A stretch of 64,000 bases of DNA. It comes from Proteobacteria bacterium UBA981 (GTDB lineage Bacteria > Pseudomonadota > Gammaproteobacteria > Ga0077536). Every line of letters starts with the position of its first letter. Within the stretch, counting starts at the first letter, position 1. A model generated the notes under the pieces. That model searched no databases. It was not told the origin of the DNA and was given only the letters and a program-made list of their open reading frames with translations. Position numbers and translations under genes: made by a program. The DNA lies in assembly GCA_002292285.1 (NCBI GenBank), contig DBBP01000027.1:303859-367858 (forward strand), read 5' to 3'. Below are positions 1-8,533 of the stretch, piece by piece.

Positions 1-53
1 TAGACCACGAAATCGGTAAACGTGCCGCCTGTATCGATGCCGATGATATTCAT
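1..53 (-). CDS. Hydantoinase/oxoprolinase family protein, N-terminal fragment
   Basis: Only the first 17 codons are in the window; the gene runs off the left edge. The translation contains GIDTGGTFTDF, the phosphate-binding loop that opens HyuA/OplA-type hydantoinase A and 5-oxoprolinase proteins of the actin-like ATPase fold. Such enzymes hydrolyse hydantoins or 5-oxoproline using ATP. A gamma-glutamyltransferase gene lies about 4 kb away, which would fit glutathione/5-oxoproline turnover, but that link is only suggestive. The ATG is the complement of 51-53 and diverges from the ABC exporter genes to the right. Confidence 0.75.
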   Translation of the reverse strand, partial: MNIIGIDTGGTFTDFVV

Positions 54-158
54 GAGCGATACATTATCACTGCGCGACGGCCAATCGCGCCAAGACGCCG
101 CAGCGTGCGTGCGCGCGATGGTTGGCACAAAGACAAAGCTCCCCAATAATAGCGCCCC

Positions 159-1082
159 ATGACTGAAGACATGCTGCTGGCGGCGACAGATCTAACTCGC
201 TCATACGGCCGCATTCGAGCGGTGGACGGCGTACAACTGCAAGTCGGTCGCGGTGAAACGCTTGGCTTGCTCGGTTTGAACGGCGCCGGCAAGTCCACCA
301 CCCTGCAGATCTTGGCCGGGGCGCTCAACGCAGACCGGGGTAAGGTGAGTATCTGCGGCCATGATCTGGCCGGCGACGGGCGAGCTGCGCGGCGGCTGAT
401 TGGTTATCTGCCCCAGACCCCGCCGCTTTACGACGACATGAAAGTTGCCGAATATCTCAACTTCATCGCCCGCATCCAGGGCGTGCCACGTTCCGGACTC
501 AGCGACACCGTGCAGCGCGCCACCGCGCGATGCGGTCTCAGCGACGTGGTGGGACGCTTGATTCGACATCTATCACAAGGCTATCAACAACGGGTCGGCA
601 TCGCCCAGGCTGTGTTGCACGAACCTGCGGTGCTACTTCTTGACGAACCCACAAACGGACTCGATCCGGCGCAGATTCGGGACGTACGCGAACTCATCAC
701 AAGCCTCGCCCCGCAACGTGCGACCATTGTGTCGACACACATCCTGTCGGAAGTTCGTATGCTTGCGACGCGCATTGTCATCATGCACGAGGGCCGCGTT
801 GTCCACGACGCGCCCAATGGGTCCGCACTGGACACACTCAGGGTAAGTTTCGCGCACCAACCGCAAGTCGAGGCGCTCACGGCTATCGATGGTGTGGTCG
901 CTGCAGAGTGGCACGAACAGGGTTACTGGTTGCTTCGTTGCGATGAAGATTGCTCGCCGCGAGTCGCAGAATGTGCGGTCCGCGCAGGTTGGGGTATTGC
1001 CGAAATGATCAAAAACTACGATGCGCTGGAACATCTCTTTTTACGCCTCACTGCGGGTGATTCGGTCGTAGCAGCCGCATGA
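159..1082 (+). CDS. ABC transporter ATP-binding protein (GldA/NosF-like)
   Basis: The 307-residue protein is a complete single ABC ATPase. It shows a Walker A motif GLNGAGKST (about residues 40-48), an LSQGYQQR signature and a Walker B VLLLDEPTNGLD followed by the H-loop STH. About 80 residues beyond the nucleotide-binding domain are typical of the GldA/NosF/CcmA-like exporter subfamily. The stop overlaps the start of the next gene by 4 bases (ATGA), so it is translationally coupled to the permease and to the GldG-like protein. The substrate cannot be deduced. An alternative ATG lies 12 bases downstream. Confidence 0.88.
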   Translation: MTEDMLLAATDLTRSYGRIRAVDGVQLQVGRGETLGLLGLNGAGKSTTLQILAGALNADRGKVSICGHDLAGDGRAARRLIGYLPQTPPLYDDMKVAEYLNFIARIQGVPRSGLSDTVQRATARCGLSDVVGRLIRHLSQGYQQRVGIAQAVLHEPAVLLLDEPTNGLDPAQIRDVRELITSLAPQRATIVSTHILSEVRMLATRIVIMHEGRVVHDAPNGSALDTLRVSFAHQPQVEALTAIDGVVAAEWHEQGYWLLRCDEDCSPRVAECAVRAGWGIAEMIKNYDALEHLFLRLTAGDSVVAAA

Positions 1083-1825
1083 TGTCTGGATTCGGCGCCG
1101 TCGCAGCCTATGAGACGGCACGTCTGTTCAGACGCCCGTTCGGCTGGTTGGTCCTCGCTTTTGGTCAAGGCCTGTTGGCCCTGTACTTCTTGTTACTGGT
1201 GGTCCGCTTTCTGGAGAATCAAGGCGATTTGCAGACAACTGGCGTTACGGTCGAAATTATCATGCGCTATTTCAGTGTGGCTTTCGTCAGCGTAATCCTG
1301 TTAACGCCGCTGCTCACGATGGCGGCCATCGCCGGCGATAAACGCAGCAATATGCTGCGTTTTCTCTACGCCACACCACTATCAACCAGCGCACTGGTGC
1401 TGGGAAAATTTGCCGGCGTGTTGAGTCTCTCGATGGCTCACGTCGTGCTGCTCTCACTGATTCCGCTGACGCTGTTATGGGGAGCGCCAATTGATCTCGG
1501 GGTCTATGCCACCAATGTGATCGGGTTGGTGCTGTTCTCTTTGATGCATAACGCCCTTGGGCTAATGGCTTCGGCGCTGACCCGTGCACCGGTCGCCGGT
1601 GCGCTGATAGCGCTGATGATCTCGCTTTTGCTGTGGTTCGCAGAATGGGGAGCCCGGCTGGATCCGGAAGCGTCTATGATCGGTCGCTGGTCGACGTTGA
1701 CTCGTCTACGCGGTTTCGCCGAAGGCCTGTTAGTGAGTGCTGACATCGTCTACTTCTTTGCTGCCACTATCTCTTTGCTGATCATCACCGCTGTGTTGGT
1801 GAGCATGGATCGCGATTTGGCATGA
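1079..1825 (+). CDS. ABC transporter permease, ABC-2/GldF-like
   Basis: The 248-residue protein has about six hydrophobic segments, including a first helix around residues 20-45 and a last helix ending close to the C-terminus. The motif AGDKRSNMLRFLYATPLSTSALVLGK after helix 2 is the cytoplasmic coupling segment typical of ABC-2 permeases of the GldF/NosY type. It overlaps its ATPase gene and the following gldG-like gene by 4 bases each. It therefore probably forms the membrane channel of a three-component exporter. Substrate unknown. Confidence 0.82.
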   Translation: MMSGFGAVAAYETARLFRRPFGWLVLAFGQGLLALYFLLLVVRFLENQGDLQTTGVTVEIIMRYFSVAFVSVILLTPLLTMAAIAGDKRSNMLRFLYATPLSTSALVLGKFAGVLSLSMAHVVLLSLIPLTLLWGAPIDLGVYATNVIGLVLFSLMHNALGLMASALTRAPVAGALIALMISLLLWFAEWGARLDPEASMIGRWSTLTRLRGFAEGLLVSADIVYFFAATISLLIITAVLVSMDRDLA

Positions 1826-3144
1826 GATTTTCGCTACGCGCACGCTACTTGTTCATCATCGCGCTGGTCGCGACGTGCACTTGGAGCCTCATAAACTACG
1901 CCAACCAGCACAACCACATCACGGATTTTTCGCGCGCTGCACGCAACTCTATCGACGCCAGAAGTGTCGAAGTCCTGGGATTGTTCGACGGCGAAATTAC
2001 GCTCACCGCCTTCGTACCTGATAATCCGGATCTGCATCGTGGCGTGGCAAGTTTCTTCGCGCGCTTTCAGCGCCACAAAAGTGATTTATCTCTCGCCTTT
2101 ATCGACCCGCGCGCGGACCTGCATAAGGCGCGCAAGTTCGGCGCACGTCTGGGCGAGATTGTGCTGAGCTTCGAAGGTCGGCACGAACGCATCACCCAAC
2201 TTAGCGAAAGTGAGGTCACCAACGCACTGGCACGCCTGCTGCGTGGGCGCGACCGCTATCTGACGTTCTTAGCGGCCAACGCCGAGCGCCAACTCGGACG
2301 CGCCGCCAACCATGATATTTCTGAGTTCGCAGCCTACCTTGAACAACGCGGGCTCAACGTCCGCGGGCTGAACCTCGGTGAGCACGCGAGCGTTCCGGAC
2401 AACACCGCGGTGCTCGTGATCGCGTCACCCGGAGCAGCCTACGCACCGGGTGAGCTTGCGGCCATTACGCGCTACGTCGCACGTGGCGGTAACCTGTTGT
2501 GGCTGGCTGAGCCCGATCAGCCTGGCGAGATGTCGCAGTTAGCCAGCGCCCTCGGCGTTGAGGTGCTAACGGGCACGGTAGTGGATCCGGTCGGGCTGAC
2601 AAAGTTTCAGAACCCCGCCTATGCGGTCGCACTCAACCATCCCGATCACCCGACTGTGGCTGAGTTCGAACAGACGGTGGTGTTCCCCTATGCGGCCGCT
2701 CTGGTCGCGCGACCTAACATCGATTGGGACGCCACAGTCATCGCGAAAACCACAGCACAGGCATGGAACGAGACGGGTACGTTCGAAGGCAATGTAGGCT
2801 TCGATCCCGAAAGTGAAATCCAGGGCGAGCTGAATCTGGCGCTGGCGTTAACCAAAGCAGCGGCGGACGGTGTCGAGCAGCGCGTGTTGATTGTCGGAGA
2901 CGGCGATTTCTTATCGAACAGTTTCGTCGCCAATCTCGGCAATCGGGAATTCGGCCGACGACTGTTCGAATGGCTCGCCGCTGACGACAACTTGATCGAC
3001 ATCGCAGTGGCCGAAATACCGGATGGGACGCTCGACTTAGCCATGTGGCAGCGCATGGCGATTTTTCTGGTTTTCGTGGCCGTCGTGCCACTCGGTCTGT
3101 TGTGTAACGGTTTATTGATTTGGTGGCAGCGGCGTCATGCCTGA
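1822..3144 (+). CDS. GldG-like ABC-transport auxiliary protein
   Basis: The 440-residue protein has one N-terminal transmembrane helix (about residues 7-25), a large extracytoplasmic region, and one C-terminal helix (about 412-434) followed by a short basic tail. This is the layout of the GldG/ABC-transport-auxiliary family. The middle part reads like the Rossmann-type fold of that family (TAVLVIASPGAAYAPGELAAI, then GGNLLWLAEPDQPG). It is the third gene of the exporter operon and overlaps both neighbours; its stop lies 8 bases inside mutM. GldG proteins support gliding in Bacteroidetes, but relatives in non-gliding proteobacteria have unknown roles. Confidence 0.75.
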   Translation: MRFSLRARYLFIIALVATCTWSLINYANQHNHITDFSRAARNSIDARSVEVLGLFDGEITLTAFVPDNPDLHRGVASFFARFQRHKSDLSLAFIDPRADLHKARKFGARLGEIVLSFEGRHERITQLSESEVTNALARLLRGRDRYLTFLAANAERQLGRAANHDISEFAAYLEQRGLNVRGLNLGEHASVPDNTAVLVIASPGAAYAPGELAAITRYVARGGNLLWLAEPDQPGEMSQLASALGVEVLTGTVVDPVGLTKFQNPAYAVALNHPDHPTVAEFEQTVVFPYAAALVARPNIDWDATVIAKTTAQAWNETGTFEGNVGFDPESEIQGELNLALALTKAAADGVEQRVLIVGDGDFLSNSFVANLGNREFGRRLFEWLAADDNLIDIAVAEIPDGTLDLAMWQRMAIFLVFVAVVPLGLLCNGLLIWWQRRHA

Positions 3145-3952
3145 ACTACCCGAAGTGGAGACGACTCGGCGCGGCGTGCAACCCCTGTTACGTGGCCGCT
3201 GCGTGCGATCGGTGACCGTGCACGATGCGCGCTTGCGCCGCCCGGTAACGGATGATTTGGCGCAACAGCTGAGCGGCCTTCGCTTACGCGAGGTGCGGCG
3301 GCGCGCAAAATACCTGCTGTTTGATTTCAGCGCTGGCACCCTATTAGTACATTTAGGCATGTCCGGTAGCCTGCGGGTGGTACAAGCAAGCGAACCGGCG
3401 CTAAAACACGATCACGTGGAAATCGATTTCGGAGCGCGCCAGTGTTTACGCTTTCGTGATCCACGCCGCTTTGGTCTGGTGCTGTGGACCCAGGCCGACC
3501 CGCTTGAACACGAATTATTGTGTCATCTCGGTCCGGAACCCCTGGCGAACGAATTCACTGCCACCTACCTGTACCAACAGGCGCGGGGGCGGCGCGTGGC
3601 AATCAAGAACTTCATCATGGACGGCCACGTAGTCGTCGGAGTCGGCAACATCTACGCGAGTGAGGCGCTGTTCCGGGCAGGCATACATCCGGAACGTGCT
3701 GCCGGGCGCATCAGCCTGGGGCGCCTGGACAAGTTGGTTGAGCATATTCGGGCAGTATTGGCGGAGGCCATCGAGGCCGGTGGCACCACCTTGCGCGATT
3801 TCGTTCACAACGATGGCGAGCCAGGCTACTTTCGTCAGGAGCTGTTGGTCTACGGGCGTGGGGGAGAAGCGTGTGTGGTGTGCGCCAAGCCGCTCACGAC
3901 ACGCGTTATCGGACAACGCTCAAGTTTTTTTTGCAGTAGTTGCCAGCGCTGA
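3137..3952 (+). CDS. mutM: Formamidopyrimidine-DNA glycosylase
   Basis: This bifunctional DNA repair glycosylase/AP lyase removes 8-oxoguanine and formamidopyrimidines. The 271-residue sequence begins MPELPEVETTRRG, giving the catalytic proline (Pro2 of the precursor) and Glu3. It also has the H2TH region (VVGVGNIYASEALFRAGI) and ends in a zinc finger CVVCAKPL...FFCSSCQR with four cysteines. It overlaps the GldG-like gene by 8 bases and converges on ggt with only 14 bases between stops. A co-transcribed exporter-mutM arrangement is likely. Length is normal for Fpg. Confidence 0.96.
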   Translation: MPELPEVETTRRGVQPLLRGRCVRSVTVHDARLRRPVTDDLAQQLSGLRLREVRRRAKYLLFDFSAGTLLVHLGMSGSLRVVQASEPALKHDHVEIDFGARQCLRFRDPRRFGLVLWTQADPLEHELLCHLGPEPLANEFTATYLYQQARGRRVAIKNFIMDGHVVVGVGNIYASEALFRAGIHPERAAGRISLGRLDKLVEHIRAVLAEAIEAGGTTLRDFVHNDGEPGYFRQELLVYGRGGEACVVCAKPLTTRVIGQRSSFFCSSCQR

Positions 3953-3966
3953 CCCGGCGCGCACCC

Positions 3967-5661
3967 TCACGGTTGCGGGCGCCAGACCTGGGCGCCGCCC
4001 TCACCACGGGGGTCACTGGCGGCGTCGACAACGCCAGCTCGTTTGTCCCACAACACTGCGTGCATATTGCCGTAATTGCGCGTCAGCTCTTTCAGCGAAT
4101 GGCCTTTCGCAGCGAGCGCATCTTGTAAGCCCTCGCTTAAACCGCCTTTCTCATATTGCACTTCATCGGGCAGATACTGGTGGTGGAAACGCTTGGCGCT
4201 CACCCACTCAGACGGCGGTAAATCACGCGCAAATTCCAGTGCCCCGATCAAGACCATGGAAATAATTCGACTCCCACCGGGTGTACCGATGATGCCAATT
4301 CGTCGCGGCGTTATCAGGAAAGTCGGGGTCATAGACGATAGTGGGCGCTTACCTGGGGCGATAGCATTTGCGCCGGCGCCGACCAGCCCGTAGGCGTTCG
4401 GGGTCAGCGGGCGGGCGGAGAAATCGTCCATTTCGTTGTTCAGCAACACGCCCGTACCCGGCGGGACGCTGGTCGCCCCAAACGGATAGTTGACGCTGAG
4501 CGTGGCGGCGACTCGATTTCCGTCGGCATCCAGCACGGAGAAGTGTGTGGTGTCCTCCCCTTCTGGTTTGATGCCGATGGCCGGTAGCGCGGCACTCGGT
4601 GTGGCTGTTTCAAGACTCAGGTCTTTTGCCAGCGAATCTGCATACGCTTTGGCCAACAGTCGTGCAGTTGGGATTGTCGTGAAATCCGGGTCGCCGAGAA
4701 AATCCGCGCGATCCCGGTAGGCCCTGCGCATTGCTTCAATCACGACATGCACTCGGTCGACTTCGCTAAGTGCCGCCAAGTCGTAGCGTTCCAGAATATT
4801 AAAAGCTTCTGCCAGCACAATTCCGCCGGACGACGGCGGCGGCGCCGAGACGACCTTGATGTCGTGATACATGGTCACAATGGGAGGACGTTCTTTGACT
4901 GCATAACCGGCGAGATCCGCGAGCGTCCAGATACCGCCGGCAGCGCGCACGCCTGCTACCAGCCGCTCAGCCAAAGCACCCCGATAGAAGCTTTCGGCGC
5001 CATCACTTGCGATTGACTCCAGAGTCGCGGCCAGGTCGAGTTGGACGATACGCGCGCCCACTTCCGGGGCGACGCCATCGCGCAGGAAAATTTCCGCAGC
5101 CGCAGGAGAAGCGCTGAAGGCTTTGGTTCGAAACCCGGCCATCATCTTGTAGCGTGGGCCTATCGCGAAACCCTCTTTTGCCAGACGAATTGCGGGCGCG
5201 AGGCTAGTGGTTAACGGCAACTTACCGTAGCGGGACGCGAGATGCGCGAGCGCGGCTGGCACGCCGGGAATCGCCGCAGCGAGCGGTCCATTCAGCGCTC
5301 GGTCGCGAACAAATTCGCCTTGCGCATCGAGATACATGTCAGCGGTCGCCGCGGCCGGTGCGGTTTCGCGGGCATCAACAAAAATGTCAGCGCCACTGGC
5401 CGCTCGGTGGAGCAGAAAAAACGCCCCGCCACCAATGCCAGAGCTGTAGGGTTCCACGACCGCTAGTGCCGCGGCCACCGCGATGGCCGCGTCGAAAGCG
5501 TTGCCTCCGCCGTCGAGAATTTCACGGCCAGCAGCTGTCGCTGCCGGGTGGGCTGATGCAACAGCGTGTTGACCCGGTTTGTCGCCGTCCGTGGCCGTGA
5601 CGATGCTGACCATCGCCAGGCAGGTAATACCGAGCGCTAAATGCACAATAGGACGCAACAT
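3967..5661 (-). CDS. ggt: Gamma-glutamyltransferase (autocatalytic precursor)
   Basis: This enzyme hydrolyses or transfers the gamma-glutamyl group of glutathione, normally in the periplasm. The 564-residue precursor starts with a signal peptide (about residues 1-23, ending near TATDG). The self-cleavage and nucleophile threonine lies in EDTTHFSVLDADGN, at the start of the small subunit. The large-subunit motifs GNAFDAAIAVAAALAVVEP and SGIGGGAF are present, as are SSMTPTF and GTPGGSRI near the C-terminus. The ATG is two bases after the ferredoxin stop, so the two genes are probably one transcript. Confidence 0.93.
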   Translation of the reverse strand: MLRPIVHLALGITCLAMVSIVTATDGDKPGQHAVASAHPAATAAGREILDGGGNAFDAAIAVAAALAVVEPYSSGIGGGAFFLLHRAASGADIFVDARETAPAAATADMYLDAQGEFVRDRALNGPLAAAIPGVPAALAHLASRYGKLPLTTSLAPAIRLAKEGFAIGPRYKMMAGFRTKAFSASPAAAEIFLRDGVAPEVGARIVQLDLAATLESIASDGAESFYRGALAERLVAGVRAAGGIWTLADLAGYAVKERPPIVTMYHDIKVVSAPPPSSGGIVLAEAFNILERYDLAALSEVDRVHVVIEAMRRAYRDRADFLGDPDFTTIPTARLLAKAYADSLAKDLSLETATPSAALPAIGIKPEGEDTTHFSVLDADGNRVAATLSVNYPFGATSVPPGTGVLLNNEMDDFSARPLTPNAYGLVGAGANAIAPGKRPLSSMTPTFLITPRRIGIIGTPGGSRIISMVLIGALEFARDLPPSEWVSAKRFHHQYLPDEVQYEKGGLSEGLQDALAAKGHSLKELTRNYGNMHAVLWDKRAGVVDAASDPRGEGGAQVWRPQP

Positions 5662-5663
5662 GC

Positions 5664-5933
5664 TTAATCCACCTTCAGAGAATCTGCCGGAGCCGACAGC
5701 AGTTGATATTTGCGCATCAGTTCGACGGTACTCTCGACGCGTTCAGGATCTTTCGGGATGCAATCGACAGGGCACACTTCGACACATTGCGGGGTATCGA
5801 AATGCCCGACACATTCCGTGCATTTGTCGGGGTCGATCAAGTAATGCAGCTCACCATCGAAAATGGCTTCGTTCGGACATTCTGGCTCACACACATCACA
5901 ATTAATGCATTGCTCGGTGATTTTGAGAGCCAT
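5664..5933 (-). CDS. YfhL-family 2[4Fe-4S] ferredoxin
   Basis: The 89-residue protein has two cluster motifs, CINCDVCEPECPNEAI and CTECVGHFDTPQCVEVCPVDCI. The second has the insertion between the second and third cysteines that marks the YfhL/Allochromatium-type ferredoxins. Such ferredoxins have low reduction potentials and donate electrons in the cytoplasm; the partner is not evident. It lies 18 bases downstream of coaD, the usual coaD-fdx pairing in gammaproteobacteria, and directly before ggt. Confidence 0.93.
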   Translation of the reverse strand: MALKITEQCINCDVCEPECPNEAIFDGELHYLIDPDKCTECVGHFDTPQCVEVCPVDCIPKDPERVESTVELMRKYQLLSAPADSLKVD

Positions 5934-5951
5934 TAAATCTGCGACGCTAAA

Positions 5952-6455
5952 TCAGCTAGCGCCGGTCTTCTTGTGGCTACCGACGCGCTCGTCGAGGGCA
6001 TCCTTGACCAGCGGGTGTACGAAGTCGGTAATGTCGCCACCCAGTTTCGCAATCTCTCTAATCAACGATGACGAGATGTAGGTGTGCTGTTCAGAGGTCG
6101 GCAAGAAGATCGTATCCGCTTCCGGCATTAATTTTCGATTCATCCCGGCCAACTGGAATTCGTACTCGAAATCCGTGACCGCCCGCAGCCCGCGTAACAC
6201 CACGGTTGCGCCATTCTCACGCGCGAAATCGACCATCAGACCGTCGAAGCGCTTGACTTCGACGTTGGATAAATCGGCGAGGATCTCGGTGGCCAGGTGG
6301 ACTCGCTCCTCGGTGGAGAACACAGCATTCTTGCCGGTGCTCCCGGCGACACCAAGGATCAGTCGATCGAACAATGGCGCTGCACGAGTGACGATGTCGC
6401 AATGACCAAGCGTGATCGGATCGAATGTCCCGGGGTAGACAGCTGTGGTGGCCAA
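5952..6455 (-). CDS. coaD: Phosphopantetheine adenylyltransferase
   Basis: The enzyme catalyses the penultimate step of coenzyme A synthesis, adenylating 4'-phosphopantetheine. The 167-residue length is standard. The N-terminus has YPGTFDPITLGHCDIV, which carries the nucleotide-binding TxGH motif. The C-terminal ISSSLIREIAKLGGDI matches the ISSTxxR signature. It is separated from rsmD by about 170 bases containing a possible promoter, so coaD-fdx-ggt may be transcribed both by readthrough from rsmD and on their own. Confidence 0.97.
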   Translation of the reverse strand: MATTAVYPGTFDPITLGHCDIVTRAAPLFDRLILGVAGSTGKNAVFSTEERVHLATEILADLSNVEVKRFDGLMVDFARENGATVVLRGLRAVTDFEYEFQLAGMNRKLMPEADTIFLPTSEQHTYISSSLIREIAKLGGDITDFVHPLVKDALDERVGSHKKTGAS

Positions 6456-6497
6456 TTGAGTTCCTCAGTTTGCGCGACACCTCGCGACTGTGATGTA

Positions 6498-6526
6498 TCT
6501 ATAGGCTGCCCTGATCTATTAGTCAC
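6498..6526 (-). promoter_or_regulatory. Possible sigma-70 promoter for coaD
   Basis: On the minus strand GTGACT (4 of 6 matches to TTGACA) is followed after 17 bases by TATAGA (4 of 6 matches to TATAAT), pointing at coaD about 40 bases downstream. The match is moderate and found by eye. Confidence 0.3.
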
Positions 6527-6629
6527 GGCGCGGAGGCACATTCTAAACCTAACCGCTGACTAATCGGGTGGTGTTGAAAAGTCGCACCGGCACCTTATGC
6601 GATTTCGCGACGAGGCGGGTTGCATTATT

Positions 6630-7205
6630 TCAGGTCACATCATCGGCGCGGGCGACTGATTTTTCGAGCAGGGCGTAGAAAACTTGTTGCGTTTGCGACG
6701 ATTTGACGATTTGCCAGGCCGGGCCGAAGTTGTTATTGCCGCGCTGGGTTTCGATATAAATCAAACCACCCGGCGCCAACCAGCCATCGTGCACGCGTGC
6801 CAGACTCAGTTCGAGTAAATTGCTGGCGAACGGTGGGTCGACGAATACGAGGTCAAATGGATGCGGTGGATTCGTCAGCCAACGCTTCGAATTAGCCAGA
6901 ACTATGTCCGCGGTGCTTGCTTGAAGACGACCCTTAAGCGCCTCAAGCCCGGCATACAGCGTGGCATCGTTTTCGATCAGGGTCGCTGCGGCTGCGCCAC
7001 GGGACAAGGCCTCGAATCCGAGCACCCCGCTACCTGCAAATAGATCAAGGCAACGCGCCCCGACAATTCTTGGCGCCAACCAATTGAACAAGGTCTCACG
7101 GACGCGGTCGCTGCTCGGCCGCAGTCCGTCGCGGTCGGCAACCTGTATACGGGTGCCACGCCAGCGACCGCCGATAATACGGACACCGCTGCGGCTATTT
7201 TTCAC
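6630..7205 (-). CDS. rsmD: 16S rRNA (guanine966-N2)-methyltransferase
   Basis: RsmD methylates G966 of 16S rRNA in the assembled small subunit. The 191-residue protein has the N-terminal RIIGGRWRG and RPSSDRVRETLFNWL elements and the SAM-binding motif CLDLFAGSGVLGFEALSRGA. The catalytic DPPF motif lies in FDLVFVDPPFAS. It begins 5 bases after the stop of the upstream M16 peptidase gene, so the three genes form an operon. The pairing of rsmD with M16 peptidases and opposite ftsY is common in gammaproteobacteria. Confidence 0.96.
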   Translation of the reverse strand: MKNSRSGVRIIGGRWRGTRIQVADRDGLRPSSDRVRETLFNWLAPRIVGARCLDLFAGSGVLGFEALSRGAAAATLIENDATLYAGLEALKGRLQASTADIVLANSKRWLTNPPHPFDLVFVDPPFASNLLELSLARVHDGWLAPGGLIYIETQRGNNNFGPAWQIVKSSQTQQVFYALLEKSVARADDVT

Positions 7206-7210
7206 TTGGG

Positions 7211-8533
7211 TCAGGAATCGTCACTCGCTTTTGCGCGACCCACGATAACCGTCACCAGTTGGTCGAGCACCAATCGACGTTTGAAGGCGTCGCGAACCGA
7301 TTCGGACGTCACCGCTGCCACGCTGGTGGTAAAGGTATCCAGGTAATCGAGAGGCAATTTGTAGAAGCCGATCATCGCGAGATATTCGGTGATCTTCTGG
7401 TTGCTATCGATGCGTAGTGGAAAACCGCCGACCAAGTTTTGTTTCGCCGCTTTGAGGGCATCATCGGGGGGCCCATTGTTGACGAAATCTGCGAGCGTTT
7501 CGTTTAGCACTCGCACCGCTTCGTCCTGTTGCGAACGATCTGTCTGTAGGGTCGCAACAAACGGTCCGGCCTGCGCCATCGGCGTGAAATGACTGGAGGC
7601 GCTGTAACTCAAGCCACGCTTGGATCGAATTTCTTTAAACAACAGCGACACCAGCGAATTGCCGCCGAGTGCGTGATTGCCGACCAGCAAAGGAAAATAG
7701 TCAGCGTCCCCTCTACGCATGCCGGGCAAGCCAACTCGTACGTGACTTTGTATCGACGAAAATTCGATGTGTCGCGAAGCGCCCGTGGTAGGCAGCACTT
7801 CTGGCAAGGCAGGAGCCGCTTCACCCTGAGGTAATGCGGCACTTAAACGGGTAGCGATACTTTGAGCGCGATCTTTGTCGAGCGCCCCGACGATGGCAAT
7901 AACCATATTGCGCGCAACATAGTGGCGTTGATGGAAAGCCGAAAAATCGTCGCGCTTTAACGCAGCAACACTTTCCTCATTGCCGTCGGGCGGCGATCCG
8001 TAGGGATGTTCACCGTAAACATCAGCATAAAAAGCTTCGTCGATGATCGCTCCGGGGGACTGCTGTTTGTGCCGAAACGCGATCATGGCACGTGCCTTCA
8101 GACGGTCAATCGCATCAACCGCAAAGCGTGGCCTGGCCATCGCCGCCTCCATCAGGGCGAGTGCCGGAACCGAATACTCTTCTTGTGCCATCGTGCGCAG
8201 CCCTAAATAGGCCATATCGCGCCGCGCGCCGGTCGACAACTTTGCGCCGGTGGCGCCGAGTTGGTCGCTGAAGGCGTTCGCGTCGAGTTCATCCGTACCC
8301 TGGGTCAGTAAGGCACTGGTGATATTTGCGACGCCCTTTTGCTCACCATCGCGAGCGCTGCCGGCTGCGAAAGTCACACGCACGTCGAACATCGGTATTT
8401 CCGGCGCTTGAACGTACAAAACCCGAGCGCCGGCGTCAGTCGTCCAGGACTCAATACTCGGCCCTGCGATTGAATCGACGGATAGCACGAGGCTGCCCAG
8501 CACGAAAAGGAAGCGATTTATTCTTGCAATCAT
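7211..8533 (-). CDS. M16 family peptidase, non-catalytic subunit
   Basis: The 440-residue protein begins with a signal peptide (about residues 1-23, ending SIAGP), so it is periplasmic. It has the two-domain M16 fold, including the LPGMRRGDADYFPLLVGNHALGG segment and the R/Y region KRGLSYSASS. The zinc-binding HxxEH motif is absent: the equivalent stretch reads GVANITSALLTQGT. This is expected for the inactive half of a heterodimeric M16 pair. Its ATG overlaps the stop of the active partner by 4 bases, which supports stoichiometric co-translation. Confidence 0.88.
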   Translation of the reverse strand: MIARINRFLFVLGSLVLSVDSIAGPSIESWTTDAGARVLYVQAPEIPMFDVRVTFAAGSARDGEQKGVANITSALLTQGTDELDANAFSDQLGATGAKLSTGARRDMAYLGLRTMAQEEYSVPALALMEAAMARPRFAVDAIDRLKARAMIAFRHKQQSPGAIIDEAFYADVYGEHPYGSPPDGNEESVAALKRDDFSAFHQRHYVARNMVIAIVGALDKDRAQSIATRLSAALPQGEAAPALPEVLPTTGASRHIEFSSIQSHVRVGLPGMRRGDADYFPLLVGNHALGGNSLVSLLFKEIRSKRGLSYSASSHFTPMAQAGPFVATLQTDRSQQDEAVRVLNETLADFVNNGPPDDALKAAKQNLVGGFPLRIDSNQKITEYLAMIGFYKLPLDYLDTFTTSVAAVTSESVRDAFKRRLVLDQLVTVIVGRAKASDDS